Positions 32,173 through 45,500 are shown, numbered from the stretch's first letter. The stretch: 64,000 nucleotides of DNA from Urophycis tenuis (GCA_036785325.1 JAXIVH010000505.1:18303-82302), one strand, 5' to 3'. The notes: generated by a model not told the origin, from the letters alone. Numbers and translations: made by a program.

Positions 32173-34764
32173 AAAAGGATATAGTTTGAGGACTTTTCTA
32201 CCACATGTCCCTGTTTTTCAGCAGGAGCTAGAGGCATCCAAGAGTGGGGGCTTAAAAAGGAAAGGGCTATGAGGAGGGCCTTGTACCATGCACAGGTGAC
32301 CTGGAGCCAGTTAACAGTCTGCCTATTAATAGCATAGCAAGAAGCAGGTAAAACGAAAGACGTGGTGAGGTGAGAGCTCCTGGGATCAAGGTTACATGGT
32401 AGCCTGCCTGTTGGGCTCGATTTTACATGTCCACGACTAGGTTAGCGTAGCTTGATGGCTCATAGCTAATCATGACATTGCTGCGTTCATTAGTCCCTGG
32501 AAAGAGATTTCACCATGGGTATTCCAAGTAAAGAAACGTCTTTTGTGTAGGACACACTGGTACGGGCAGCGGTTCTGATAGAGGAAGGCACAGCTGGACA
32601 TACCATCACCCCGTCTGCAGGAATGGATTAGACCGGAATCATCCAACCAGCCTCCCTCCATTCAGCTCATCTGAAAACAAGCTTTGCGCTGTCATTAAAA
32701 TTGAAAAAATATACATAGTTTCCGGCTGGACCCAGCGTAGCCCATAGTCTACTACCGAAACCTGAAATACGAAAGTTATTATTTACTGGCATGCTTACTG
32801 ACATAACACTCATGCGATTTATCAAAACCTGACGCTTCAATATCCCACTGGAGCGCTAAACCCGCCAAATTGAAAATATGGCCAGTAGGCCGTTTTCAAT
32901 TTCGATCGCCGGCCGCATGCTGATATTTTATGTTACCTCACACGAATTGTATGCAGATCATATCATAATTGTAGGATATGTTTTCACTTTGATAATCCTT
33001 AAAATTGCTTTCTTGCCGAATGCAATTTTTAAGGATTCCCAATACAGTACACCGTTTTGGGCTACATTGTGTTAACAATACCGACGAGATATTAGAGCCT
33101 CTCAAAGTTCCGGTTGGATAGTTTTCCCCACTTTTCCTGGATCAATTTGCAGGTTTTGCTCTATGGCCATCAATGTTTGCAGCCAACATTGACGCCTGTA
33201 GTTTGGTTGCATGTGGACTGTCCTTATACAACTTCTCGGGCATTTCCGTTGTACTCAGAGGCGCAGTACCACTGTGCAACAAGGCGAAACGCCCAGGATG
33301 GGGGGGAAAAAAACAATCAGTAGCCAATAAGTCAATGCCCGTTTTCGGACCGATGACTTAAGACTCCTGGTTAATAACCCATCTATACTGTCAAGGGCCA
33401 CTGTACTCTGCCCTTGACAGTATCCGAAAAGGTCCCACATTTTGACTAGTCACTCCCGGTCCATTGGCAGTACAGGCTACACGTGGTCATCTCTCTTCGT
33501 GGAGTTCATCATTGCACGAGATTTGACCAATGAGTCTTGTTTTCATACTGTGAAATTGAATTAATATAGCAATAAGCAAATTGGTCCAGTAGTTAAATGG
33601 CATACACTAAAAGGTACAATTAGTGTCCTGTAGCTTTGCAGATACTAGGTGCTTGCACGTGGGAGGGGGGGATGAGTGCAACATGGCTGCCAAGTCATGT
33701 TTCAAATCAACCGGCACAATACAAACTTTAGAATTATAGCCTACTAGCCAATTGGGATTCTCAGCCATCTTTAAGACTTAAGTATCACAGCAACCATAAA
33801 ATGTTGACACTGAAAAACCAAAATGAATCAGAACAAAGTGGTCTCCGGTTACAAACAGTGTGCATTACCATTAACAGTAACGTTAAGCATTAGAAGACAC
33901 TTAAACCAAATTTTTTTTTTTATTACTAACAAACTGCCAAATACACTAGTTTGTGTAGACCCCAGAGGGCCTGGTCCTATAAACAAACTTTGTAGACATC
34001 TAATTCCAGAGCTATCACTTAAAACAAATGGCATACCACACAAATTAAGTCAACACAGAAGCGAAAAGAACCACCCCTCCCTCCCCCCAGACGCATAAAC
34101 ACGACAGCAGTCCATATGAGCAACAAGCCCTCCTCCGCATTAGTCATTATATCTGAAGATGCCACGCTTGGCGCTTGGTTTCAAAACATCCAGAAAAGTG
34201 CCCACCGGTTGACAAGGACACAAAAGATGCAAGCATTCCCTTTCGCAGTTACAAGTCTATTTACAATGAATTATAATATACCAACAATGGCCATATGGTC
34301 AGGGGAGGAAAGATTTAACATTTTGAATTTAAAAAAGTTTTTTTTTTTTGTTCCTGGTGGAAGGACGAGTGGAATTTAGTTTAGTCATAATTGTTCCATT
34401 AATCCGGTAACCATGGCCACTTTACTAGACCCTACTGCAGAGGACACACATGTCACCTTGTGCCCTGCCAGGTGAACTTAAAACTTGCCTCAGGAGTCTG
34501 GAAGCACCAGAACGGGGGAAAAAAATTACTGAAAAATGTTTATTTTTTTCTTCAAAAACAAAACAAAAAAAAAAAGCTCCTTTACAGCATCAATGTTTTG
34601 TCCTGTAAAGCCAGCAGACATGTAAAATACAACCCTTACAATACATTAGAATCAAAAAGGTACCAAAAAGTACGGTAAAATTTACACTTCCAGTGGTGGA
34701 AATGTGGGGAGAAAAAAAAACAACAAATCTAAGGGAAAAACAAAAACATGACAGGTTAAAAAAA
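32173..34764. other. Intergenic DNA 3' of hnrnpab
   Basis: No gene was recognised. A perfect 14-bp hairpin lies at 33388-33424. Homopolymer tracts occur at 33909-33921 and 34338-34349. Part of 34400-34764 may be unprocessed 3' flank of hnrnpab. Confidence 0.4.
33388..33424. repeat. Perfect 14-bp hairpin
   Basis: ATACTGTCAAGGGC is followed, after a short loop, by its exact reverse complement GCCCTTGACAGTAT. Confidence 0.8.
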
Positions 34765-34897
34765 AAATTGAAAAAGTTACATTTTATTCTGATGGTTTCT
34801 GTACAAAATGGTCGTCTGCCATAAAAGTTGAGTCGAGTCTTGTGTCCCCGCCAGGCTACCGCAAGTCCAATTCGTCTTACACTGGATCACTTGAGCA
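34765..34897 (-). other. hnrnpab: hnrnpab terminal 3' UTR exon
   Basis: After the stop, exon 7 runs to a donor at 37317/37316 (AAG/GTATGC). A good acceptor (TCTTCCTCAG) ends at 34898, followed by non-coding sequence with a poly(A) signal. The stop lies about 17 bases before the splice junction, so nonsense-mediated decay is not expected. A spliced 3' UTR is known for related hnRNP D/AB genes; the pairing here is inferred. Confidence 0.6.
34783..34788 (-). terminator. hnrnpab: Polyadenylation signal AATAAA for hnrnpab
   Basis: AATAAA on the minus strand within the inferred terminal exon. Cleavage would fall near 34765. Confidence 0.6.
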
Positions 34898-35370
34898 CTG
34901 AGGAAGAGGAGAAATATTCAAACCAAATTAATATGTAGCCTACCAATTTAGGCCAAAACAAAAGAAGCAATAACTTTGATGCTGGCCAATTAATATTTCA
35001 ATTCTTAATAGAATTGCATATTTTAAAGACACTTCATTCCATATTTAAGCTTTTGGAACAAACTGACCTCAGCAAATTGTCGTCCACACCGTTGATAAAA
35101 TTGAATTGTTGTAATCATGTATTTCATAATTGCAATATCAGATAAAAGTCTGCCAAAAATAAAGATCAATGTGTATGTGTATGCAAACACCTAAAACCAT
35201 CTATGAATATATAATGCTAAACAAGCAACAGTAACTGCAGTTACATATTGTTACAATGTACTGCTCTGAGCAGAACATGAGACATTCAGCAAACCATGAT
35301 ATGGTCCATTACTGTCGACATCCATCAGGCTTTCAACGTAACTCGATTAATCTGGAAAACGTAATGCATT

Positions 35371-35372
<2 letters not shown>

Positions 35373-35413
<41 letters not shown>
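35373..35413. repeat. (TAA)n microsatellite
   Basis: Pure TAA trinucleotide tract, about 14 units, in the 3' UTR intron of hnrnpab. Confidence 0.95.
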
Positions 35414-37333
35414 GGTACTACCGCATTGTATGCCTAATGTGTTTTGACTGTGACCTGGGCACACTTTGGCTCTGCCAGCTTTGTGGGTGTGTGTGTGGTT
35501 GATACGGTTCTTGTGGGGAAATTGACAGCGAGTTTGGAAGCGATTTCTCATGTGGTGGTGGGCTGCATCATTGCAGTTTGGCTTCCCATGCGGGAGGGAG
35601 CACGTGCTGGGGATGCAAACCGAATTTAAGTCACCTTGTGAGAACTGCGCGTCCCAAAAACTCTGATCACAGATTGCGCAGTTCATCCGGTGATCTGCCG
35701 TGTACCTCTGAAATTTCAAAACTCAGCAGTGTGGAAACTGCGCGTCCACACCAATGACTGGGCCAAACGGCGACTATAACTGCCACAGCCGTCGGTGGAC
35801 TGTCCCGTGCACTCCACCACCAGTGCACCACGGTAACGTTTAACCCCATACAGTGGGCAGTTATTCCACTTGATGCAAAACAATGCTGGTTCCATCCAGT
35901 GTCACCTAGAAACCGCTTGCTTACCGTCATCCAACTTTGCATTCACCACTTAAGATATTTATAACCCCTCATTGGAAAGATGCTAACCGTGTCTTAACTA
36001 GTGGTGAGGTAACTAGAGCTCCCCTGTGGACAAGAGGATCATTGATATGGCCAAGTTTGAGAACAGGTCACAGTAGTGACCTGCTGTGACCATCAGGAGG
36101 GGGATAGTTCAGCATATTACTACAATGAATGCTCAACTGATCCGCCACAAAAAGTTAGTCTTCAGAAATATCCTAATTTTGGAGCTTTTCCCAGTAAATG
36201 TTGACATTTGTTGCCGTAAATCACAGTATATTACGTTGCAATCAATTGAAGACACTTTTTTTTTCCTCTTAAGAATTGATATAAAATTGACACCAACAGA
36301 CAAACCAAAAAGTGTAAGAACATAGCACCCAAGACTGGATTGAGATCATGGATTTGTTGCGTGGGCCAGAGCTCATGTTAGTTGAGGGCACAGCGTGGCA
36401 GCATTTGGCGCTCTCGGCAGCATGTTGTTAGGGAGGCAGAAGCAAAGGAAGAGACCCCAGGATGAAGGGATGATTCAGGTGTTGAAACAAGCCTGTGCCG
36501 CTGACTAGAGGGTAGGTGTGCTTTTATGACACTCGAGATGCAAATAGATTAAAGCGATCGGCAATTTAAGTCCAACGGCTGGCAAGACAAGATGGTAGTC
36601 GACTGTTGCGCATGCCTTTGGAGAACTTTTAAACCCCAATAATGTGTACAGGCATTGGAAATGACCAAAATATGCCCTATGTATCCAAGATGCATCACAA
36701 TGTAATACAACCAATTATTTGCCGGGTCTGAAAGTCTTCCTGGGTCATGAGCAGACAAGCTTTTTAAGATCCTGAACCATCCCTTAAGTTTGAAGATGCT
36801 TAGCAGCTGAAAAGCAGATAGCCTCCCATCTCCCAGATAAGCAAAACCCATGGGCTTGTGGTCCACCTTGACCCAATTCTAAAGCCATCGTCTTTTACTA
36901 GTGTTTATGGTGTATTGTAGTAGTAGTAGTAGTAGTAGTAGTAATCAGGTTCTCTCCTGCAACCTCATATACATCTACAGCCAAAGAGGGGGGATGTATT
37001 AGGAGGGGGTAACGGGCCAATTTCTCACTATACTAATACAATTAATCCCAGGCACTTTTAACATTACATTAGAAACTAACAAGGGCCCATATAGTGAAGA
37101 GGTTGATGCGTTCAATTTTGGTCAATTTAATTTTAAAAAGAGTAACGCAGTTCACTGCCAGCTTTGCCACATTGGCCAAATAAAAAATAGATTCAGTAAT
37201 GGTTACATAATTAATATTCTACAGCCTGTCCACTATGATGACCCCCAATGTCCCCACCCAAGTGTGCCATGACAGCTGTAGTAGTCACAAGTGTTGACTA
37301 TGAAGACATAGCATACCTTGCACTACAATGTGA

Positions 37334-40226
37334 TCAGTATGGCTTGTAGCTAGTCTGGTGGCCTCCCCGTCTTGGAGTTTTCCCAAAGCTGGCACTGCCC
37401 TGGTCTGCGGGGGACAGAGAGAGAGGCCACTGAGTACCTTAGAGCACAGACAAGTCAAACAGTCAGGCAGCTCCACCCGTCAGGCCAGCCACATGCCACA
37501 GCGCTGCCAGCCAGCCAGCGCGCGGGGCGTTCGGTGTTGCCGTGTGCGTGAACCAGGGATGCACCACTAGAACATGTTAGCCTAAATCCTAGCCCATTAC
37601 ATCTGGCCCATCTTACTTTGATAGGGATATCATAAATATATTTTTTTGTTTGTTTTTTACTAAAGAAAACTACACCCCCAACCCATTACAATAGTGAGGT
37701 AGATCTGAAAGGGTAGATCCATTTGCTATGCCCTGGTTACAACTATATGGGAGATGGGGTTTTGGGTAATCCAGATGTTGCCGTTTACACTACTGGTGCA
37801 TCCCTAGTATCTGGGTACTTACTGTAATCATAAGCGCCGCCGTATCCACCATAGTAGCCTGAGCCATAGTCGTAGCCGCCATATCCACCATAGCCACCGT
37901 AACCTCCCTGGTTACCGTAGCCCTGGTTCCAGTAGTTACCATAGCCTTGGTTCCACCCTTGGCTTTGGGCTGAGAATTAAAAAAAAAAAAAAAAAAAAAG
38001 GGGGGGGGGCATTTATCCACACCTGGCTGTCAAATAATCTGCCCTACCAATACTTGGTACCTGGAAACTGACTGGCATGTTCGCCTTTGCCTTTTGAGTG
38101 CAACCATTATATGCTATGGGGGAGGAGCACAATAAAGATCTATCAGCGCCCTTACCTCCACCTCCTCCACCGCCGCGCCACCTTCCACCACGACCACCAC
38201 TGTAGCCCCCCCGGCCTCCTCCGTACTGCTGCTGCTGGTACACATCTTTGGGCTGGGCGATCTTCAACTCACACTGTGGACAGAAGGCACAACATGAATA
38301 TTTGTCATTCAAGGACCCTAGACTTTCCTGCTTTCGTATACCATGCGATATACAGTATTCCAGAAGCTGTCAGTCAGTACCTTGCTGCCCTCCACTGTGT
38401 GGAATTTGTTCTCCAGACACTTCTTGACGCTGGCCTCGTCTTTGTATGTGATGAAGATGAAGCCCCTCCTCTTCTTCGTCTTGGGGTCAACTGGCAGCTC
38501 GATGGTCTCAATCTTAACAATACAAATGGATACAAAACATAAGACTTTGCAAAGATGTTGACTAGTGCCAATTAATCAATGCTGAGGATATTTTAGAACC
38601 CACTTCATAAGACACTTCGTCATTGAAAGTCAATAAAACTACCAATACAGGTTTAAAAAAACAAAAACAAATATGACACATTTCTCCAGCCATGTCATTT
38701 TAAGTAAAACAAAACAATCAATATAATGTAGGTTACAGAAAAACAAATTTACAAACATTTCCCCATACATGATACTGACAAATGTACTTTTTGTTCTGAC
38801 AAATGTAGTTTTCGCTTGGGATAAAAGCGTCTGCTGAATGCCTTAAATGTAAAGGCCCACTAGAACATACTGAAAATACAGCGGATAACAGTTCTAAAAA
38901 TGTCAGGAGTACCATGCAACATGACACCATACAAACCTCGCCAAAGGTGCCAAAATAATCCCTGATGGTTTCGTCTGTGGCCTCAGGATTCAGCCCTCCA
39001 ACAAAGATCTTTTTCGCAGGCTCCTTCTTCATCGCCATGGCCCGCTTAGGGTCAATTTGACGTCCGTCGAGTCTGTGTTCGCTCTGCTCTAGGACCTACA
39101 CAGGCAAAGAAACACATTGCACACAAAATTAGAGGAAAACAATATGGCTCCATCGACCTGTTCAAATAGTAAGGGCAGTAATTAAAAATGTTGGGTGAAT
39201 GCATGCGCCGTTATTTTTCATAATGATACAAGATGCAGCAGCGTATAATGGACGAGGCATTTTACTGGGGCAACCATGACAGGTTTAACAAAATACTCTG
39301 TACAAGCAGGCAAGTATAGCAAGTCGCAAAACAGCCCACCTTGTCCACACTGGAGGAATCTTTGAACAGGACAAACCCAAAGCCCCGGGAACGCCCCGTG
39401 CTGGCGTCCATTTTGATGGTGCAGTCCGAGACTTCGCCAAACTTTGAAAAGTAGTCCTTCAGGTCCTTTTTACTGGTGTCCCAGCTCAGACCGCCTACAA
39501 ACATTTTACTGTAGAGACGGTGCGGGTCGTTACTTCGACTTGACTCTCCCATTGACATTATTTTCAGTTTGCTCTATAGTAACATGTTGACATCCCCAAT
39601 GTGATAAACATTCAATAGGCTGCCCAAATGAAGGCAAATATGAACTGCCGTTGCCATCAAATCAACACATTACAACTAGAGTAGAAACGCCTGCAATATT
39701 TTCTAAACATAAATACTATTACTACCTACAAAAAAGCCATTCACACATGAGAACCTACGAAATGCTACTTCACATGAACTGGAGGAAAAGAAAACAGTGC
39801 GGATTCTACTGGGACCTTGAATTTGAACCACTGAATTTTCCAGTTATCCAGTTGAAGTTTACAGTAAAACAGAGCTGGATCCTATTGGATACCGAATGTC
39901 GTGGTGAGCCCAAACGGTAAATAGAGAAGCACGTGCGTTGTTCTGTAAAGTACTGTCAAATTAGGACATGGTGTTCTCCTTTCCCAGGCTCAGTCTTCTT
40001 ACCCAGCATCGTCCTCTCCTTTGCTCGCGTTGATTTTTCCACCGTCCCCGGCTTCCTCCTGCGTTTCTTCCGCCTCTGCATCAGCATCAGCCTCTGCATC
40101 TCCTTCGCCTTCTCCTTCTACTTCTGGGACAGCAAACTCCTCTTGCTCTGCTCCGTTCTGCTCCTCCTCTCCCTCGTTGCCATTCTGCTCGGAAGTCTCC
40201 ATGAACTGATTTTCGGTGTCGCTCAT
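37334..40226 (-). CDS. hnrnpab: Heterogeneous nuclear ribonucleoprotein A/B
   Basis: Seven coding exons: 40226-40003, 39508-39340, 39095-38937, 38512-38381, 38273-38156, 37969-37823 and 37404-37334. They join in phase to give 339 residues. Residues 1-75 are a Glu-rich, low-complexity N-terminus with MSDTENQF and INASKGEDDAGK. RRM1 (about 76-150) has RNP2 MFVGGL (77-82) and RNP1 RGFGFVLF (116-123). RRM2 (about 160-235) has IFVGGL (161-166) and RGFIFITY (200-207). The tail (229-339) is rich in Gly, Tyr and Gln and ends RRGGHQTSYKPY, the conserved hnRNP A/B and D terminus, which serves in nuclear import. The product binds RNA and single-stranded DNA and acts in mRNA processing and transport. The N-terminus and the lack of a long AUF1-type leader favour hnrnpab over hnrnpd. 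An upstream alternative start at 39558 was rejected, because the acceptor at 39509-39510 gives a direct DDAG-KMFVGG join. Confidence 0.95.
38815..38862 (+). mobile_element. SINE/LINE tail fragment in an hnrnpab intron
   Basis: Contains GGGATAAAAGCGTCTGCTGA, the tail domain shared by many teleost SINEs. A similar fragment lies at 47822-47864. Confidence 0.6.
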
Positions 40227-41060
40227 TGTGATGGATGGGGGGCTAAGGGACAAAACAGATACAATCCCCGAGCTTAGTGCGCATGCTGCACTCCAACAAT
40301 CGTTTAGGTAACAATTAGTTACCTTCAAAGAACAACAACAAAGATGGATAAACCGAAAATGTACCAAAATAAATTCAACCGTCCGTTCGATGCAACGATG
40401 TGGACACAAGTCACTCCTCAAATAGGAGTAAATGGTTCTCTTTCACTTTGTATTGAAATGGAAACCAAAGGCTTAAGTCGAATACGGAAAAAACGTCGTC
40501 GTTCTTGTAAAACTAAAATATTGGGCAAGATAACGCCCAAAGTGAACGCAGATTGAAATAAATGCTTCAGGTTAAATAGCCGCGAGTGAATCGATTGTAG
40601 CGGTTTTGTTAGTTGATACAACACACCTCTCCATTTTGAGTATTCAAGCCGGGCGCGCTTTATGAGCTCCCTTACCGCTCAATGCGCGGTGCAGGCCCGG
40701 GCACAAACCTGCACCCAGCCGCTCTCCGTGCACCGGTACACAAACACCTTGACGGTGATAACGGTGTAGTACAATCTCATCTGAAATCGTATGCACACTA
40801 AATGGCCATAGATGCTCTATTTGTTATGATATATGCACACATCCAGGACAGGGTTCTGGGAAAAGCCTCTTGCGGCCCTCTCAATCAAGCGCGTTAGCTT
40901 AGCACGGCATTCTTGCTAATCATAACAGACAACAGGCTAGCTAGCTACTAAACTACGGATATACGCAAGTCGGAGGATGAATAGAAGCCCGAAGAACCAG
41001 AATCACGCAATCACTTTACAAAACAGCTTTTGTGGAAAATGAAGCAAAACATGCGCTTAC

Positions 41061-41108
41061 TTCTGAGACAGAGGAGACGGTGACTTGCTTCTCAAGATGG
41101 ACACTCCG
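41061..41108 (-). other. hnrnpab: hnrnpab non-coding first exon (inferred)
   Basis: A donor (CAGAA/GTAAGC) at 41061/41060 pairs with an acceptor (GTCCCTTAG) about 18 bases upstream of the ATG at 40226. The transcription start is placed from the TATA-like box at about 41135. Confidence 0.55.
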
Positions 41109-41131
41109 AATTCGCCGCTAACTCGTGGCAA

Positions 41132-41142
41132 AATATATATCA
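41132..41142 (-). promoter_or_regulatory. hnrnpab: TATA-like box of hnrnpab
   Basis: The minus strand reads GATATATATTTTG, about 30 bases upstream of the inferred transcription start, in CpG-containing surroundings. Confidence 0.5.
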
Positions 41143-42254
41143 CCGGATGTGAGCGAGAACTACAAGACGTTACAATAACAACAGATGTGATAGGCCACCG
41201 AGGGCGGGCCTCGATATGAAGGAGACTTTCTATTCGTCACTTTTATGAGCTGACAAAAACAAACTAGCTTTGCTGTATTGTAAGGAATATAACCCCACAC
41301 GGGCATTGTTGAACAGAAAATATCGTCACACGGGCATTGTTGGCCACTTCATTTTACGCATATTTTGTTCCTTATTCTCAAACACACCCGGATGTGTACA
41401 GTACTCCGTGTTAGACTAATTTGTTTCATTGCTATTATTTGTACAGCCGTAGCCGACGATCCTCTTCTATAGTTGCGTGCTGCGTTGATCAGTCGAGTTG
41501 ATCAGTCGCACTTAGTTACATAAATAAACCCAACACGAGGGAGGCCACTACGAATCGGTTGTGTCCCAAGATGTCACAATCTGCTCGGCTCTCAAAACAA
41601 AACACTTCGCAACTCTTCGTGAGGGACAAAAAGCGAAATAAACAATTGATCTTTTCAAACCTAACCTTATTACCCACCTACCCATTAACGGAAGGATCCA
41701 AAGGACCATGCACCCACCAACAGTGTTAACAGTTTAACGGTCATTCGTAAAAACACTGTAGGCCCACATCTGTTGCAGCGGCTCTGCAAATACCTCAATG
41801 CCTGTTCCATTAGAAAACGCCAAACCACTGATTCTGAGCCCATTGCAATCCCTCCGTTTCATAGTTAAAGAGTTCAGATATGTTCATCCAGAACTAGCAT
41901 ATTACTGCTTTTAGCTCAAATGCACTTTGTCCGTGGAATGGCCTTTTCACAGCAAAGATTTTTTTTTCCACCACAGTAGTAAAGCTACCTGCCCGTTTCC
42001 AAAAAACCTGTTAAACACCACTTTTGATTCTGAGATGTGTCCTGCATCGTGATTTATAACCTCTGAAACACTCCGCAAGATATCCTCAACTTCACTTTGG
42101 AAAATATCTTGATCATTCGATCATCTGGCAGGCATGGTCATACACATCCTTCAGTACAACCATCTCAGTGCAGGTTAGCACTCCATATTACATTTCAATC
42201 TTCATAGGCTACTGCAAGATGAAGACACAGGCAAGACATTTTTTGTTAACCATT
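41143..42254. other. Intergenic DNA between hnrnpab and the BTG gene
   Basis: About 1.1 kb between the hnrnpab promoter and the 3' end of the BTG gene. No gene or repeat was recognised. Confidence 0.5.
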
Positions 42255-42260
42255 TATTTA
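42255..42260 (-). terminator. Polyadenylation signal for the BTG gene
   Basis: AATAAA on the minus strand about 300 bases downstream of the BTG stop codon. Confidence 0.6.
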
Positions 42261-42561
42261 CATCCGATACACATTTAGATTACTTTAAAAGACGACATTT
42301 AGAAGTTTTTTATTTAAAATAGAAATTTTTAAAACATGCTTAAGCAGCATTACTTTAAACCATTATCTTCACACTTGAAATCATGAAACAGCTATCCTTT
42401 AAAAACCCAACCTTCAAGACAACTATTGTGTCAAATCTTAATGTTCTTTTATCCTGTAAAAAGGTTCCATAATTCTTTGACTCAAGTTAATTAGCAGCTG
42501 ACTACAGTGGTATTGTGCACTTTTGACAAATTGTGCTTTCCAGGTTCCAGATTTGGTCTGT

Positions 42562-45500
42562 CTATGAGCGGGACTTGCTCACCCAGTGGTACTTGTCAAC
42601 ACGAGGCCCAGAAAAGGAGAAACTTGGTCGGTGGGATTTAAACGCCTTCTGCCCGTGGAACTGGGCGCCAGGAGGGAGAGGAGGAGGAGGAAGAGCAGCA
42701 GCAGCTGCAGGGAAGTGATGAGGGAATCCATCCCCGGTAAAAGCCTTCCTCTTGGGGTAGGTTACCCAGGTCTGGGGCGCGCCAGCAGCAAACTCATTGA
42801 ACTGAGGAGAAACGATAGGAGCCAGCGTTGGTTGGGGGGGAAACAGAACTACATGTTCGGCACAGTTTTGTGACATCGATATTTATTTGCATTCAAGTGC
42901 GAGGGGACATTCAATGTCCGCAATTATGCTTTTGCAGAGTTCCAACTCATTTCCGATGGTACTTGACAAAATTTAAAAAAGAAATTGACTGTACTTTCAA
43001 AAAAGGAGGTAAAAGGATCTGGATTCCTGTGTGTGTTTTTAAAAAGCACATAGAACAACAGCCTTCCAAACCAACCAAGGGTCGCCCCAGGGGGATGCAC
43101 CACATCCCATCCCATCTGAACATCAAGGTGGTGCCGCTGTGCCCCCCTACCTACCTGGTAGATGCTGTTGGGGTTGCTGACCGTGGGGATCGTCTTGTGC
43201 TCCGGTCTCGGCAGGGGGGCCGAGACGGGACAGGGGGCCACCGACGGGGCGCTGCTGCTGCAGCTGCTCAGGCTGGTGGCATCTCCGCTCACGTCCTCCC
43301 CCTCCTCTTCGTCACCGCCGCCACCGCCTTCGTCGTCGTCGTTGTCGTCCGCGTTGTCGTCCTCCGAGGACGCCCCGGAGGGGATGTCCCGGTCGGCCCG
43401 CTCCACCGCCTCCTGGATGCGGCGAGAGAACTGGCGGTCGCTGCGGTGGCAGCCGCTCAGCAGCGACACGCAGAAGGGAGCGCTGTGCTCGCCGTACCTG
43501 GAGAGTAGTGCACAGTGTTTACGTGTGGAGAGTAGTGCACAGTGTTTACGTGTACCTGGAGAGTAGTGCACAGTGTTTACGTGTACCTGGAGAGTAGTGC
43601 ACAGTGTTTACGTGTACCTGGAGAGTAGTGCACAGTGTTTACGTGTACCTGGAGAGTAGTGCACAGTGTTTACGTGCACCTGGAGAGTAGTGCACAGTGT
43701 TTACGTGTACCTGGAGAGTAGTGCACAGTGTTTACGTGTACCTGGAGAGTAGTGCACAGTGTTTACGTGTACCTGGAGAGTAGTGCACAGTGTTTACGTG
43801 TACCTGGAGAGTAGTGCACAGTGTTTACGTGTACCTGGAGAGTAGTGCAGTGATTACGTGTACCTGGAGAGTAGTGCACAGTGTTTACTTGTACCTGGAG
43901 AGTAGTGCACAGTGTTTACGTGTACCTGGAGAGTAGTGCACAGTGTTTACGTGTACCTGGAGAGTAGTGCACAGTGTTTACGTGTACCTGGAGAGTAGTG
44001 CAGTGTATACGTGTACCTGGAGAGTAGTGCACAGTGTTTACGTGTACCTGGAGAGTAGTGCAGTGTTTACATGTACCTGGAGAGTAGTGCACAGTGTTTA
44101 CGTGTACCTGGAGAGTAGTGCAGTGTTTACATGTACCTGGAGAGTAGTGCACAGTGTTTACGTGTACCTGGAGAGTAGTGCACAGTGTTTACGTGTACCT
44201 GGAGAGTAGTGCACAGTGTTTACGTGTACCTGGAGAGTAGTGCACAGTGTTTACATGTACCTGGAGAGTAGTGCACAGTGTTTACGTGTACCTGGAGAGT
44301 AGTGCACAGTGTTTACGTGTACCTGGAGAGTAGTGCACAGTGTTTACGTGTACCTGGAGAGTAGTGCATTGTTTACATGTACCTGGAGAGTAGTGCACAG
44401 TGTTTACGTGTACCTGGAGAGTAGTGCACAGTGTTTACATGTGGAGAGTAGTGCACAGTGTTTATGTGTACCTGGAGAGTAGTGCAGTGTTTACATGTAC
44501 CTGGAGAGTAGTGCACAGTGTTTACGTGTACCTGGAGAGTAGTGCACAGTGTTTACGTGTACCTGGAGAGTAGTGCACAGTGTTTACGTGTACCTGGAGA
44601 GTAGTGCAGTGTTTACGTGTCATCCCACCAGAATTATTTTTTGACAAAATGGAGAGAGTGGCGCCAACACTTTTTTTTTTTCTCCAAAAAAAAAAAAAAA
44701 AACCTCAGTGATTTTGGAACCACATCATTCATGAGAAGGTAGGGCTTTGGTGACTTTGACAGCGACGTGGGGTGGCTTGAAGACATTTGTGTTTCGAACC
44801 CAGAGCCGGTCGGCTGTGAGTCACAGGACTATGGTTCCCTCCCCTGATATAGACAATTCAATAGGGCGTCAAATCAAAATGTACACCTGCCCGCCCATTT
44901 CAGAAGTATAGGGCTGTTAGTCATAGTAATGGTGTTTTGGTCATTGTTCTGCAATAATTGGGACATTGTTTGTTATAATGAGGAGTCATTGTTGCATTTG
45001 AAACTGCCACACCGTTTCTCATGCGAAACAAAGTGTTGATTCGCCTAGATTAAGGTATATTTACATTTATTTGGGATTCAGCTACTAATACTACCACTAC
45101 TACTACTCAAAATGGCTGAGTATTGCCAAAAAAAACAATCCCATGATGCAGTCTGATGTACAAGTACTATTCAGGTGCATCATTTGGGAGAGTAGTAGTC
45201 TTTAGTTTGCAGCACACCGGGTTCAATTCAGACTTTCATGCTACAATACGAGTTCAACATGGTTCATGATGATGGGGTTGTTTGGTTTGGCATCACAACC
45301 CCAGAGTCCTACCTGCAGGACACTTCCCCTGGATCCACCCACAGCGTGAGCTCCCTGGGCAGGCCCAGACCCTCGTACTGCACGCCGCTCCGCACACAGG
45401 ACCGCTCCAACACGGGGTCCCTCAGCTGGACTCGGTTCATCCGAAGGCACCTTCCAAGACGATACAAAATAGGCATTTTGGAGCAATGATGATGCTGTTG

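Noticed and set aside
33823..34379. Plus-strand frames of 91 and 87 codons 3' of hnrnpab
   Set aside because: No domain, no splice signals tying them together, and low-complexity runs within.
39509..39558. Alternative hnrnpab start at MSMGESSRSND upstream of RRM1
   Set aside because: The splice acceptor CTACAG at 39509-39514 joins exon 1 directly to KMFVGG as in other hnRNP A/B proteins, so this stretch is intronic.
40344..40556. Plus-strand frame of 70 codons with a basic RIRKKRRR run
   Set aside because: It lies in the 5' intron of hnrnpab, antisense, and has no similarity I recognise.
43916..44209. Open frames of about 80-90 codons inside the minisatellite
   Set aside because: They exist only because the repeat unit lacks stops in some frames, with no other coding evidence.
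43498..44620. CRISPR-like appearance of regular 31-bp repeats
   Set aside because: There are no unique spacers between repeats. It is a head-to-tail minisatellite in a vertebrate intron.
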